Shown: positions 1 through 6,392 of the stretch, one piece after another
Numbering within the stretch: position 1 is the stretch's first letter
Layout of the letters: each line of letters starts with the position of its first letter
Source of the DNA: a bacterium UBA6115
GTDB taxonomy: Bacteria > Bacillota_A > Clostridia > Christensenellales > Aristaeellaceae
Direction of reading: 5' to 3'
Assembly (NCBI GenBank): GCA_002428405.1
Contig: DIWD01000073.1
Coordinates: 1-9,761, forward strand
Length of the DNA: 9,761 nt
The notes under the pieces: model-generated
Told to the model about the DNA's origin: nothing
Database searches by the model: none
Seen by the model: the letters and a program-made list of their open reading frames with translations, nothing else
Made by a program: the position numbers and the translations under genes

Positions 1-2
1 TC

Positions 3-95
3 GGCATGGACAATGTCAGCCACTTCATCGCCACCTTTAAGAAAACGGAAGGGGTCACTCCATCTGTCTACCGGGACAGCTGGTACAGGCGCTGA
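3..95 (+). CDS. AraC-family transcriptional regulator, C-terminal fragment (5' end outside window)
   Basis: Only the last 30 codons are present, ending at TGA 93-95. The peptide contains GMDNVSHFIATFKKTEGVTPS followed by VYR. This matches the end of the second helix-turn-helix of AraC/XylS regulators, where the pattern G-F/M-x-(D/N)-x-S-x-F-x-x-x-F-K-K-x-x-G-x-(T/S)-P-x-x-Y-R is strongly conserved. By family knowledge the missing part would hold the first DNA-binding helices and a sensor domain. Its ligand and target genes cannot be told from here. The reading frame is intact to the natural stop, so this looks like a window-edge truncation and not a pseudogene. It is transcribed toward the small gene at 247, with a 151-bp gap that contains a parS site. 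Confidence 0.85.
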   Translation, partial: GMDNVSHFIATFKKTEGVTPSVYRDSWYRR

Positions 96-134
96 GGCGC
101 TCTTCCGCTTATCCGGCATAGAATATGCAAACAG

Positions 135-150
135 TGTTTCACGTGAAACA
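135..150. promoter_or_regulatory. parS: parS site 1 (ParB/Spo0J binding palindrome)
   Basis: TGTTTCACGTGAAACA is a perfect 16-bp palindrome identical to the consensus ParB/Spo0J site of Bacillus subtilis. It lies in the 151-bp gap between the AraC-type gene and the 64-aa gene. The palindrome stops at 16 bp, because 134 is G and 151 is T. By established knowledge, ParB dimers load here with CTP, spread or slide along the flanking DNA, and recruit condensin for origin segregation. It is one of three perfect copies in the window. A TAGAAT hexamer at 119-124 resembles a -10 box but has no good -35. Confidence 0.93.
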
Positions 151-246
151 TGCGGGTGGAATGTACAGGCGAAGCAGGACAGGATCATCATGGCTGAACC
201 GCAAATATGCGGAACCAAAACGATCATGATTTTTCAGAGGGACATT

Positions 247-441
247 ATGACGGGATACAGCAGACAGGAACTGGAGGATGCGTTGCGCGCAGTGGAATCC
301 ATCATTGCAAAATGTGATAAAGCGCTGACTGGGCAAAAAGAAGGCAGTCCGCAGAAAACATTGCTGACCCGGCGGATCAAAGCCATGCGGATCTCTGCGT
401 TCCTGATTGAAAAAGAGATGGAAGTGCGCAACGATGGCTAA
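247..441 (+). CDS. Small helical protein of unknown function (64 aa)
   Basis: The ATG at 247 has AGAGGG at 236-241, five bases upstream. It encodes 64 residues beginning MTGYSRQELEDALRAVESII. The protein is rich in charged and hydrophobic residues in helical spacing, with no signal peptide or membrane segment. It resembles short conserved hypothetical proteins of Clostridia with the pattern 'RQELEDAL..(I/V)ES.I.KC.KA...G..Q.TLL.RRIKA..I...LIEKE' (recalled, not searched). An in-frame ATG at 190 would add 19 residues but has a poorer ribosome binding site. The open frame extends farther upstream only because it reads out of frame through the AraC gene. Its last 8 nt overlap the start of the next gene, so the two are probably co-translated. 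Function unknown. Confidence 0.7.
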   Translation: MTGYSRQELEDALRAVESIIAKCDKALTGQKEGSPQKTLLTRRIKAMRISAFLIEKEMEVRNDG

Positions 442-967
442 GAAAACACGGAAAATGCTTGGCGCGGCGGATTCGCCGTGTATCCTGTCGCTGATGGCGC
501 TGATCCAGACCCAGAGCAAGAAGACCATCGCGAACTGGTGCATGGATTACGCGGAAACCCACATCCTGCCCATTTATGAGAAGCACCGCCCGGGCGATGA
601 GCGGCCGCGCCACGCGCTGATGGCCGCGCGGGACTGGCTTCAGGGCCATGTCAAATTACCCTTTGTGAAAAACATCATCCTCAATGAGGCGCACGCCGCC
701 GCGAGGGAGAACGAGGATTATCCCGTCGCGCAGGCGGCGGCCCGCGCTGTGGGCCAGGCCGCGTCCAGCATCCATACGCCGACCCATTCCCTGGGTGTCG
801 CTTTCTACGGCGCGGCCGCCATTGCCTATGACCGCGCGGGCGTGGGGGCGAGCCCGGAAACCTATGACCGCATCGCTTCGGAAGTCTTCGCGGGCATGGA
901 AGCCGCGCTGCGGGCAGCGGCGGTGGAAAATGAGCCCAATCCGGCGAAGATCAATTGGTATTGCTGA
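434..967 (+). CDS. Imm-5-like putative immunity protein (177 aa)
   Basis: The start is ATG 434, giving MAKKTRKMLGAADSPC, with GGAAG at 420-424 nine bases upstream. A longer in-frame start at 407 lies well inside the preceding gene and is less likely. Visible blocks are CILSLMALIQTQSK, ANWCMDYAETHILPIYE, PGDERPRHAL-x-AARDWL, AQAAARAVGQAASSIHTPTHS, and the C-terminal ENEPNPAKINWYC. These match, from memory, the soluble alpha-helical family annotated as 'putative immunity protein' or Imm-5-like, which usually runs about 150-180 aa, so the gene looks full length. The family name comes from association with polymorphic toxins. No toxin gene is visible nearby, so an immunity role here is not demonstrated. 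There is no signal peptide or membrane segment, so it is probably cytoplasmic. It overlaps the 64-aa gene by 8 nt, which suggests translational coupling. Confidence 0.75.
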   Translation: MAKKTRKMLGAADSPCILSLMALIQTQSKKTIANWCMDYAETHILPIYEKHRPGDERPRHALMAARDWLQGHVKLPFVKNIILNEAHAAARENEDYPVAQAAARAVGQAASSIHTPTHSLGVAFYGAAAIAYDRAGVGASPETYDRIASEVFAGMEAALRAAAVENEPNPAKINWYC

Positions 968-1031
968 TTGAATAAAGTATCGCACGGCTTTGCCGGGCGG
1001 GCGGGGAGAATTGCGAAGGGTTTCATTCCTT

Positions 1032-1073
1032 GCATTTTCACTTGCCGGGAGCGCAGCGACCAAGTGAAAATGC
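1032..1073. repeat. Inverted repeat, 13-bp arms with 16-nt loop
   Basis: The arms are GCATTTTCACTTG (1032-1044) and CAAGTGAAAATGC (1061-1073), perfectly complementary around a 16-nt spacer containing GAGCGCAGCGAC. It lies in the convergent gap between the Imm-5-like gene and the oxidoreductase beta gene. There is no T-run, so it is not a standard terminator by itself. Together with the adjacent 28-bp palindrome and the hairpin at 1127 it resembles a REP/MITE-like extragenic unit; that interpretation is inference. Confidence 0.75.
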
Positions 1074-1087
1074 CCGTTCTTCCAAAA

Positions 1088-1115
1088 CGGCAAAGTGTCC
1101 GCGGACACTTTGCCG
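1088..1115. repeat. Perfect 28-bp palindrome
   Basis: The arm CGGCAAAGTGTCCG (1088-1101) is followed directly by its exact reverse complement (1102-1115), with no spacer. It sits 15 bp from the preceding inverted repeat and 12 bp from the terminator-like hairpin. It could be an operator, a transcript-end hairpin or part of a dispersed repeat. The sequence alone does not decide. Confidence 0.8.
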
Positions 1116-1126
1116 ACACTCTGAAG

Positions 1127-1155
1127 ACGCCTCCGGAAATTCCGGAGGCGTTTTC
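1127..1155 (+). terminator. Terminator-like hairpin at the convergent gene ends
   Basis: ACGCCTCCGGA (1127-1137) and TCCGGAGGCGT (1141-1151) form an 11-bp G+C-rich stem around a 3-nt loop, followed on the + strand by TTTTCT. This suits rho-independent termination of the Imm-5-like transcript. The hairpin starts 160 nt after that gene's stop. It also lies 25 nt beyond the stop of the - strand beta-subunit gene and may help end that transcript, although the minus-side trailer (CTTCAG) is poor in T. Confidence 0.65.
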
Positions 1156-1175
1156 TCCATGCGGTTATCGCGCCG

Positions 1176-2027
1176 CTAAACGAGATTTCGCATCAGACGG
1201 TCGAGGACATCCGGGTCGTTCCTGCGCCCGGAGAGCACCTGGCCGTCCCTGAGCGCGGCATGTTTGCTGTGGTAGTCCTCCAGCGGTTTCTCATACAGCA
1301 CGCCGATGGGGATCTTTTCGCCGAATTCCGTTGACAGCGCCATGGCCTTTGCCAGGTCCCCGGTATCGTGGCTTTCATCCAGTTCGTAGATGCGGCTGTT
1401 ATACCAGGCATAGGTGTTGAGTTTGTTGAAGGATACGCAGTTTTGCAGGATGTCCACCAGCGCGTAGCCCTTGTAGCTGATGGCGCGCTTCATCAGCCAG
1501 GCCAGATGCTCCGGTTTGCCGGAAAAGCCCCGTGCCACAAAGCCCGCCCCGGCGCCCAGCGCCATGAGCAGGGGATTGAAGGGGATAGCGCTGCTGCCGT
1601 CCACCTGGACGGGGGTCACCATGCCTTCCATGGTGGTGGGGGATGCCTGGCCCTTGGTCAGCGCATAGAGCTGGTTGTCGTGGACAAAGTGCGTGATGTC
1701 CACATTGCGGCGGATGTTGTGGATGAAGTGGTTGCCGCCCTCGCCGTAAGTGTCGCCGTCGCCGGAGTTGATGATGACACTGAGGCGGGGGTTGACGATC
1801 TTGGCGGCCACCGCCGGGGGCACGGCGCGGCCGTGCAGCCCGCAGAAGCTGTTGGTCCTGAAGTATTGGGGCATCTTGGCCGCCTGCCCGATACCGCCGA
1901 TGATCAGCACGTCATGCGGGTCCAGGTTGAGCCCTTCCAGCGTGTTTTTCAGCGCGCTGAGGATGCCGAAATTGCCGCAGCCCGGGCACCAGGCTGTTTC
2001 CAGGGTTTCATATACCTGCTGGCTCAT
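1176..2027 (-). CDS. korB: 2-oxoacid:acceptor (ferredoxin) oxidoreductase, beta subunit, TPP-binding
   Basis: The 283-aa product is the thiamine-pyrophosphate subunit of a CoA-dependent 2-oxoacid:ferredoxin oxidoreductase. It decarboxylates a 2-oxoacid and passes electrons to a [4Fe-4S] cluster. Motifs: WCPGCG (13-18), GLHGRAVPPA (63-72), the TPP/Mg motif GDGD...GGNH (89-100), RRN (106-108), DNQLYALTKGQASPT (117-131), and LQNC (194-197). Length is normal for KorB-type subunits. C14, C17 and C197 correspond to three of the four cluster ligands known from Sulfolobus OFOR. The fourth position, usually GIGCSS, reads GIGQAA here. The start has a strong AAGGAGG (2035-2041) and overlaps the alpha stop in TAATG, so the pair is translationally coupled. 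There is no separate ferredoxin-like delta subunit. The substrate (2-oxoglutarate, pyruvate, branched-chain) cannot be assigned, so the symbol is a family label. Confidence 0.92.
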   Translation of the reverse strand: MSQQVYETLETAWCPGCGNFGILSALKNTLEGLNLDPHDVLIIGGIGQAAKMPQYFRTNSFCGLHGRAVPPAVAAKIVNPRLSVIINSGDGDTYGEGGNHFIHNIRRNVDITHFVHDNQLYALTKGQASPTTMEGMVTPVQVDGSSAIPFNPLLMALGAGAGFVARGFSGKPEHLAWLMKRAISYKGYALVDILQNCVSFNKLNTYAWYNSRIYELDESHDTGDLAKAMALSTEFGEKIPIGVLYEKPLEDYHSKHAALRDGQVLSGRRNDPDVLDRLMRNLV

Positions 2028-3697
2028 TAAAAGCCCTCCTTTTTGACCCTGTCAGCGATCTGAGCGCCGGACAGCTGACGGCCGTCGTAATTGAGAATAC
2101 TGGCGTTCATCTGAAGGCCGGTCTGCTCGCGGATGAGGCCGCCCAGCTGGCCGGTGTAATTCTGCTCGACATTGATCAGCGCTTTGGCTTTTGCGGCGGA
2201 TTTTGTGAGCAGCTGCTGCGGCAGCGGCCAGACATCGCCGAAGATAAGGGCGGCATAGCGTTTTTCATCCCCATGGGAAAGCAGGTCGACCGCCTCTTTG
2301 AGGGGGCCGGACATGCTGCCCCAGCCCAGCAGGAGGACCTCCGCGTCCTTCGTCCCGATGTGCTCGGGCTCCTGCAGCTCTTTTCTGAGCAGTTCCATCT
2401 TGCCCATGCGCTTGTCCATCATCTTGATCCGTGTCTGGGCATCCTCGATGATGCGGCCAAACTGGTCATGCTCATCTGAGTCGGCGGAAGCAAAGCCCCT
2501 GGGATCGCCGGGGAAAAGCCGCGGGGAGATGCCGCTGTCCGTGAAGCGGTAGCGAGCGTATTCCTCTTTGGCGGAAATATCCCCAGGCTCAAAGACCTTG
2601 ACCTTGAACGGGTCCAGCAGAGGGATGGTGGTCGTGCAGTCCTGCAGAAACTGGTCCGTGAGCAGGATGACGGGAAGCTGGTATTTTTCCGCCAGGTAGA
2701 AGGCGCGGGCAGCCTGATTGTAAGCGTCCTGATGGTCGCGCAGCGCGATGACCATGCGGGGGAACTCACCCTGGGCGGCGGAGATGACAAAACGGAGATC
2801 GGACTGCTCCGTGCGGGTGGGCAGGCCGGTCGCGGGGCCGGGGCGCTGCGCGTCCACCACCACCAGGGGGATTTCCGTTATGCCTGACAGGCCAAGGGCC
2901 TCCACCATCAGGGAAAAGCCGCCGCCCGATGTGCCCGTCATCGCTCGCGCGCCGGCGTAGGAAGCGCCGATGGCCATGTTGATGGCCGCGATCTCATCCT
3001 CGGCCTGCTCGACCGCGATGCCTGTTTCCTTTGCGGACTGGGCCAGATATTCCAAAATCGAAGTGGAGGGGGACATCGGGTAAGCGGAGTAGAACTGAAG
3101 CCCTGCCGCCAGGGCGCCCAGCGACAGCGCTTGGGAACCTGAGAGCAGCATGTCCTCCGTATGGCCGCCTGTCTGCGGCGGGAATTTCTGCTGCACGGCC
3201 CCATACCCAGCCATCGCGGCTTTGACGTTGACTTCCACCAGATCCTCGCGCAGCATATGCCTGAAGATATCCGCGGCCAAGTCGCTGTACAGCGGTATTC
3301 CGAACAGTTTGAGGGCGGCGCCGACCGCCACGGATCCGGAGGCGCGCACATTGCCCAGGGATTTCGCGATGCCGGCCGCGTCCAGCCTGATGACGCGGGG
3401 ATCATCGGACGTTACCGCGCTGTCCGCGATGGCAAAGCCTTCGCCCTGCAGATCCTTCAGGTGGAACGCCAGGGTCTCTTCGTTGAGGGCAATGATACCG
3501 TCCAGGCGCTCAATATGGGAAAGCGGCACCTCCTGCCCAAAGCGCAGGCGGGAAAAATTATGGCCGCCGCGGATGCGCGACATCAGGTCGCGCATGGTGA
3601 ATACGCCGCAGCCCGCGTGTTTGATGAACCGTTCCAGAACGCCTGTGACGGTGTCCACACCCTGGCCGGCCGCGCCGCCGATGAGCAAGTTGTACAT
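2027..3697 (-). CDS. korA: 2-oxoacid:acceptor (ferredoxin) oxidoreductase, fused gamma-alpha subunit
   Basis: The 556-aa product fuses the gamma domain (about 1-180) to the alpha domain. The gamma domain starts with the glycine-rich LIGGAAGQG (5-13) and carries RIRGGHN (41-47). Alpha-domain motifs: GSQALSLGALAAGLQFYSAYPMS (187-209), the family's YPxTPS-type block YPMSPST (206-212), EDEIAAI (233-239), TSGGGFSLM (256-264) and QRPGPATGLPT (284-294). A transketolase C-terminal-like part follows (about 450-556, with VLLLGWGSMSG). This is the standard architecture of two-subunit KorAB-type enzymes, whose partner is the downstream beta subunit. ATG 3697 follows GGGAGGA with good spacing. The gene leads the operon; candidate promoters lie at 3741-3769 and 3806-3833. 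The soluble cytoplasmic heterodimer would use ferredoxin as acceptor. Substrate not determinable. Confidence 0.92.
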   Translation of the reverse strand: MYNLLIGGAAGQGVDTVTGVLERFIKHAGCGVFTMRDLMSRIRGGHNFSRLRFGQEVPLSHIERLDGIIALNEETLAFHLKDLQGEGFAIADSAVTSDDPRVIRLDAAGIAKSLGNVRASGSVAVGAALKLFGIPLYSDLAADIFRHMLREDLVEVNVKAAMAGYGAVQQKFPPQTGGHTEDMLLSGSQALSLGALAAGLQFYSAYPMSPSTSILEYLAQSAKETGIAVEQAEDEIAAINMAIGASYAGARAMTGTSGGGFSLMVEALGLSGITEIPLVVVDAQRPGPATGLPTRTEQSDLRFVISAAQGEFPRMVIALRDHQDAYNQAARAFYLAEKYQLPVILLTDQFLQDCTTTIPLLDPFKVKVFEPGDISAKEEYARYRFTDSGISPRLFPGDPRGFASADSDEHDQFGRIIEDAQTRIKMMDKRMGKMELLRKELQEPEHIGTKDAEVLLLGWGSMSGPLKEAVDLLSHGDEKRYAALIFGDVWPLPQQLLTKSAAKAKALINVEQNYTGQLGGLIREQTGLQMNASILNYDGRQLSGAQIADRVKKEGF

Positions 3698-3740
3698 AGT
3701 ATCCTCCCATGGTTTTCAGGATCAGAGCATAATGAAGTTA

Positions 3741-3769
3741 TTATTATCATACCCAGTCCGGCAAGGGAA
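3741..3769 (-). promoter_or_regulatory. Candidate extended -10 promoter for the korAB operon
   Basis: On the - strand, TG-A-TAATAA (3749-3741) resembles an extended -10 element. A weak -35 (TTCCCT, 3769-3764) lies 17 nt upstream. This would place the transcript start about 35-40 nt before the korA ATG. The -35 match is poor, so this is tentative. Confidence 0.3.
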
Positions 3770-3805
3770 CGGATGATAAAGCGAATATCCTGACTATCCG
3801 CGCAC

Positions 3806-3833
3806 TGTGTAGCAAGGCGGGCGGAAATGTCAA
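3806..3833 (-). promoter_or_regulatory. Candidate promoter with perfect -35 upstream of korAB
   Basis: On the - strand a perfect TTGACA (3833-3828) is followed after 16 nt by TACACA (3811-3806), a weak -10. It lies between the nucleotidyltransferase stop and korA and would give a leader of roughly 100 nt. It competes with the extended -10 site closer to korA; only one may be real. Confidence 0.3.
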
Positions 3834-3850
3834 ATGGTTTTGAAGTGTTT

Positions 3851-4342
3851 TTACTTTACCAAACCCTTGAAGCGCAGAAAGGCGGCAATGGCGTCCGCCC
3901 GTTCATCCCGCCGCAGCAGGCGGTAAGCCTGTTCCTCAAAAATGAGGGAGAGGACCGGCAAGCAAAGGGAGGAAACGGTGACCCATTCAATCAGGGGCGG
4001 CAGAAAAGCGGGCTCACCCCAGGAACCGTCCAGGTTCATGCGGCATGAATCGCCCATGAGGTCGACATCCACGCCCTCGAGCCTGAATTGTCCGTAAAAT
4101 GAGCGGACATACTTCGCGGAGGAGGCCTCCACCGGCTTGATGCAGCAGTCGTTGAGCAGCACTCCGATGCGCAGGGCGCTGTCCCGGTCCGATATGATGT
4201 CAATGTCGTTTACAGGCACCTCCATCCCCTGCAAAGCAAAGGAAGTGCTGCCCGTCAATGCCCAGACCAGGCCTTCCTGGCCCTCCATCCTGGCTATCAG
4301 GGCGCGCAGCGCGCGGATGTGGGTATCGGGTATTGCTGACAT
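3851..4342 (-). CDS. Nucleotidyltransferase-fold domain protein (163 aa)
   Basis: WALTGSTSFALQG (27-39) followed by NDIDI (45-49) is the GS-x(n)-DxD signature of the polymerase-beta-type nucleotidyltransferase superfamily. The third acidic position is supplied by VDVDLMGD (91-98). All catalytic-type residues are therefore present. The layout, with the short helix-GS-DxD core and a later LPVLSLIFEEQAYRLL block, resembles compact AbiEii/ANT-like nucleotidyltransferases annotated only as 'nucleotidyltransferase domain-containing'. Substrate unknown: it could modify a small molecule, tRNA or protein. No HEPN-type or other antitoxin partner lies next to it. ATG 4342 has AGGAGA nine bases upstream. 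The second parS site is in its leader, 26 bp upstream of the start codon. It reads in the same direction as korAB with a 153-bp gap. Confidence 0.75.
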   Translation of the reverse strand: MSAIPDTHIRALRALIARMEGQEGLVWALTGSTSFALQGMEVPVNDIDIISDRDSALRIGVLLNDCCIKPVEASSAKYVRSFYGQFRLEGVDVDLMGDSCRMNLDGSWGEPAFLPPLIEWVTVSSLCLPVLSLIFEEQAYRLLRRDERADAIAAFLRFKGLVK

Positions 4343-4368
4343 AACCGAAACTCTCCTGTATTTCAGGA

Positions 4369-4384
4369 TGTTTCACGTGAAACA
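4369..4384. promoter_or_regulatory. parS: parS site 2 (ParB/Spo0J binding palindrome)
   Basis: This is a second exact TGTTTCACGTGAAACA. Here the palindrome extends to 24 bp (4365-4388), with AGGA and TCCT flanks. It lies in the 202-bp gap between the exporter gene's stop and the nucleotidyltransferase start. An extended -10-like TG-A-AATAAT on the - strand (4405-4397) sits just upstream of it, so the site may cover the start of the nucleotidyltransferase transcript. That promoter has no convincing -35. The rest of the gap (4389-4544) holds no gene that I can support. Confidence 0.95.
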
Positions 4385-4544
4385 TCCTATATGCCAATTA
4401 TTTCATCGCTGCCCGCTCACGGGTTGACCTGGCAAGACCCTTCGTCACAATACCGGGGTCGGGGGATGAGATTCCCTGACAGGGGGTAAGGGGGACAGCA
4501 TCCCCCATGCTTTCCCCGTACATTTTCCATCGTTCCCGTCCCCG

Positions 4545-6392
4545 TCAGGCCTGCTCGAACTGGCTCTCGTACAATTCCTTGTACCGCCCGCCTTTGTTAA
4601 TCAGCTCGTCATGGCTGCCGAACTCGGCGATACCGCCTTCGTGCATGACAAGGATGACATCCGCTTCGCGGATCGTGGAGAGGCGGTGGGCAATGACAAA
4701 GCTGGTGCGTCCCTTCATCAGGAAGCCCATGGCGCGCTGGATGCGGTGCTCGGTGAGGGTGTCCACGTTGGAGGTGGCCTCATCCAGGATGAGGACAGGC
4801 CGGTCGGCCAGCACGGCGCGGGCGATGGTGAGCAGCTGCTTCTGGCCGGAGGAGATATTATCCGCTTCCTCGTTGATCTCCATCCCGTAGCCGCCGGGCT
4901 GGGTGAGGATGAAGTGGTCGGCGTGGGCGAGCTTGGCGGCCTCCCTGACCTCCTCGTCCGTGGCCTCCGGGCGGCCGTAGCGGATGTTGTCCATGATGGT
5001 GCCGGAGAAGAGCCAGGTATCCTGAAGGACCATGCCAAACGAGCTGCGCGCCTCGCTGCGAGCGAGGGTCTTCAGATCCACGCCGTCCAGCGTGATGCGG
5101 CCGGCGATCGGGTCGTAAAAGCGCATGAGCAGCTTGACCAGGGTGGTCTTGCCAGAGCCGGTCTCCCCGACGATGGCGCAGGTCTGGCCGGGGAGCACGC
5201 ACAGGGAGAAATCGTGGATGATGATCTTCTCCGGGTCATAGCCGAAGCGGACGTTCTCAAAGCATACGCGGCCCTTGACGGGGGGAAGGGCCGGCGCGTT
5301 CTCCGGTTCCATCTCCTCCTCTATGTCGATGAAGGCGAATACGCGCTCAGCGGCCGCGGCCATGGTCTGAACGGCCCCCGTGATCTGGGAGAACTGCATC
5401 AGGGGCTGCATAAAGTTGCGCACATACTGGATGAAGGCCTGGATGTCGCCCACGGTGATGAGCCCCATGGCGGCCTGCGCCGCGCCGAATACCGTGACCA
5501 GCAGGTAGCCCAGATTGCTCACAAAGGACATGATGGGGTGCATGAGGCCGGAGAAGAACTGGCTCTTCCAGGCGCTCTCATAGAGCGTTTCGTTCTTCTT
5601 TTTAAAGTCCGCCAGGGAGGAGGCTTCCTGACGGAAGGCCTGCACCACCTGGTGGCCGGCGAAGCTCTCCTCCACCTGGCCGGAAATGTCGCCCAACACC
5701 TTCTGCTGGGCTTTGAAATACTTTTGAGAGCGGGAAAAGATGAGCATGGCCAGCGCCATGGAGAGCGGCACGACCAGGACGACCAGCAGCGCCATGAACG
5801 GACTGATGGTGATCATCATGATCAGGACGCCCAGCAAGGTCGCCAGGCCTGATATCAGCTGGGTGAACACATTGGAGATGTTCTGCGCGACGGCGTCCAC
5901 GTCGTTGGTGATGCGGGAGAGAACGTCGCCCACGCTGGTCTTCTCGTAATAGCCTACCGGGATGCGGTGCAGCTTGTTCCCGATGTCCCCCCTGAGCGAC
6001 CTGCTGAAATCGGCGGTGACGCCGGCCACCAGCCGCTGCATGAGGAAGGAGAAAAGCGCGCTGGTGAGATAGAGCCCCAGCAGGAACAGCAGGACCTGGG
6101 CGACCCTGGTAAAATCAATGCCGCCTGTCCCTCGCACGCGGGCAAGGAGGCCTTCAAAAATAGCGGTGGTCGCCTGGCCGGTGATCTTCGGGCCGAAGAT
6201 GCCGATCGCCGCACTGAGCGCGGATAGAAAACCGCAGAGGATCAGTTTAACACGCCAGGGGCGCAGCACCTTGAGCAGCCGGCGGACCGCGGTTTTGAAA
6301 TCCTTTGGCTTTTCGACCGCCATGACGTGCCCGCCCGGGCCTCCGGGACCGCCGGGCCCCTGCCGGCGCTCTGTTCTTCTCTTCTCAGACAT
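4545..6392 (-). CDS. Heterodimeric ABC exporter, ATP-binding/permease subunit with catalytic Walker B (615 aa)
   Basis: A full half-transporter: a membrane domain with about six helices (about 45-345), then a nucleotide-binding domain. Motifs: Walker A GETGSGKTT (409-417), Q-loop Q457, signature NISSGQKQ (512-519), Walker B VLILDE (533-538) with catalytic Glu538, and switch His569 (IAHRLST). The signature is ISSGQ where LSGGQ is usual. That deviation is expected in the BmrCD/LmrCD/TM287-288 class, where one composite ATP site is degenerate. The partner is the gene at 6385-8538. Start chosen at ATG 6392: AAAGGGGG lies eight bases upstream and the start overlaps the partner's stop by 8 nt. An in-frame ATG at 6446 lacks a ribosome binding site. 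The N-terminus has a short GPGGPGGPGG run, as in some clostridial relatives. The substrate (drug, lipid, peptide) is not predictable. Confidence 0.9.
   Translation of the reverse strand: MSEKRRTERRQGPGGPGGPGGHVMAVEKPKDFKTAVRRLLKVLRPWRVKLILCGFLSALSAAIGIFGPKITGQATTAIFEGLLARVRGTGGIDFTRVAQVLLFLLGLYLTSALFSFLMQRLVAGVTADFSRSLRGDIGNKLHRIPVGYYEKTSVGDVLSRITNDVDAVAQNISNVFTQLISGLATLLGVLIMMITISPFMALLVVLVVPLSMALAMLIFSRSQKYFKAQQKVLGDISGQVEESFAGHQVVQAFRQEASSLADFKKKNETLYESAWKSQFFSGLMHPIMSFVSNLGYLLVTVFGAAQAAMGLITVGDIQAFIQYVRNFMQPLMQFSQITGAVQTMAAAAERVFAFIDIEEEMEPENAPALPPVKGRVCFENVRFGYDPEKIIIHDFSLCVLPGQTCAIVGETGSGKTTLVKLLMRFYDPIAGRITLDGVDLKTLARSEARSSFGMVLQDTWLFSGTIMDNIRYGRPEATDEEVREAAKLAHADHFILTQPGGYGMEINEEADNISSGQKQLLTIARAVLADRPVLILDEATSNVDTLTEHRIQRAMGFLMKGRTSFVIAHRLSTIREADVILVMHEGGIAEFGSHDELINKGGRYKELYESQFEQA

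Noticed and set aside
13..246. Long open frame running from base 13 into the 64-aa gene
   Set aside because: Bases 13-95 encode the AraC C-terminus in another frame. The extension has no ribosome binding site and crosses the parS site.
1032..1073. TTTTCAC and GTGAAAA arms of the inverted repeat as a split parS site
   Set aside because: The half-sites are separated by more than 20 nt, while ParB needs a continuous palindrome. The arms look like ordinary hairpin sequence.
1368..2030. 220-codon + strand open frame
   Set aside because: It is antisense to the oxidoreductase beta gene, whose motifs are clear. No ribosome binding site or recognizable domain.
4425..4455. TTGACC and CACAAT with 16-nt spacing as a + strand promoter
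   Set aside because: No + strand gene follows; the sequence ahead is the 3' end of the - strand exporter gene.
4484..4506. GGGGGA/TCCCCC stem as a terminator for the exporter operon
   Set aside because: The stem is only 6 bp and there is no T-run on the - strand side (TTACC follows). Too weak to annotate.
4611..5852. Long + strand open frame of 413 codons
   Set aside because: It is antisense to the well-supported exporter gene, has low-complexity Gly/His/Asp-rich content and no family resemblance. It results from the G+C-rich codon bias of the real gene.
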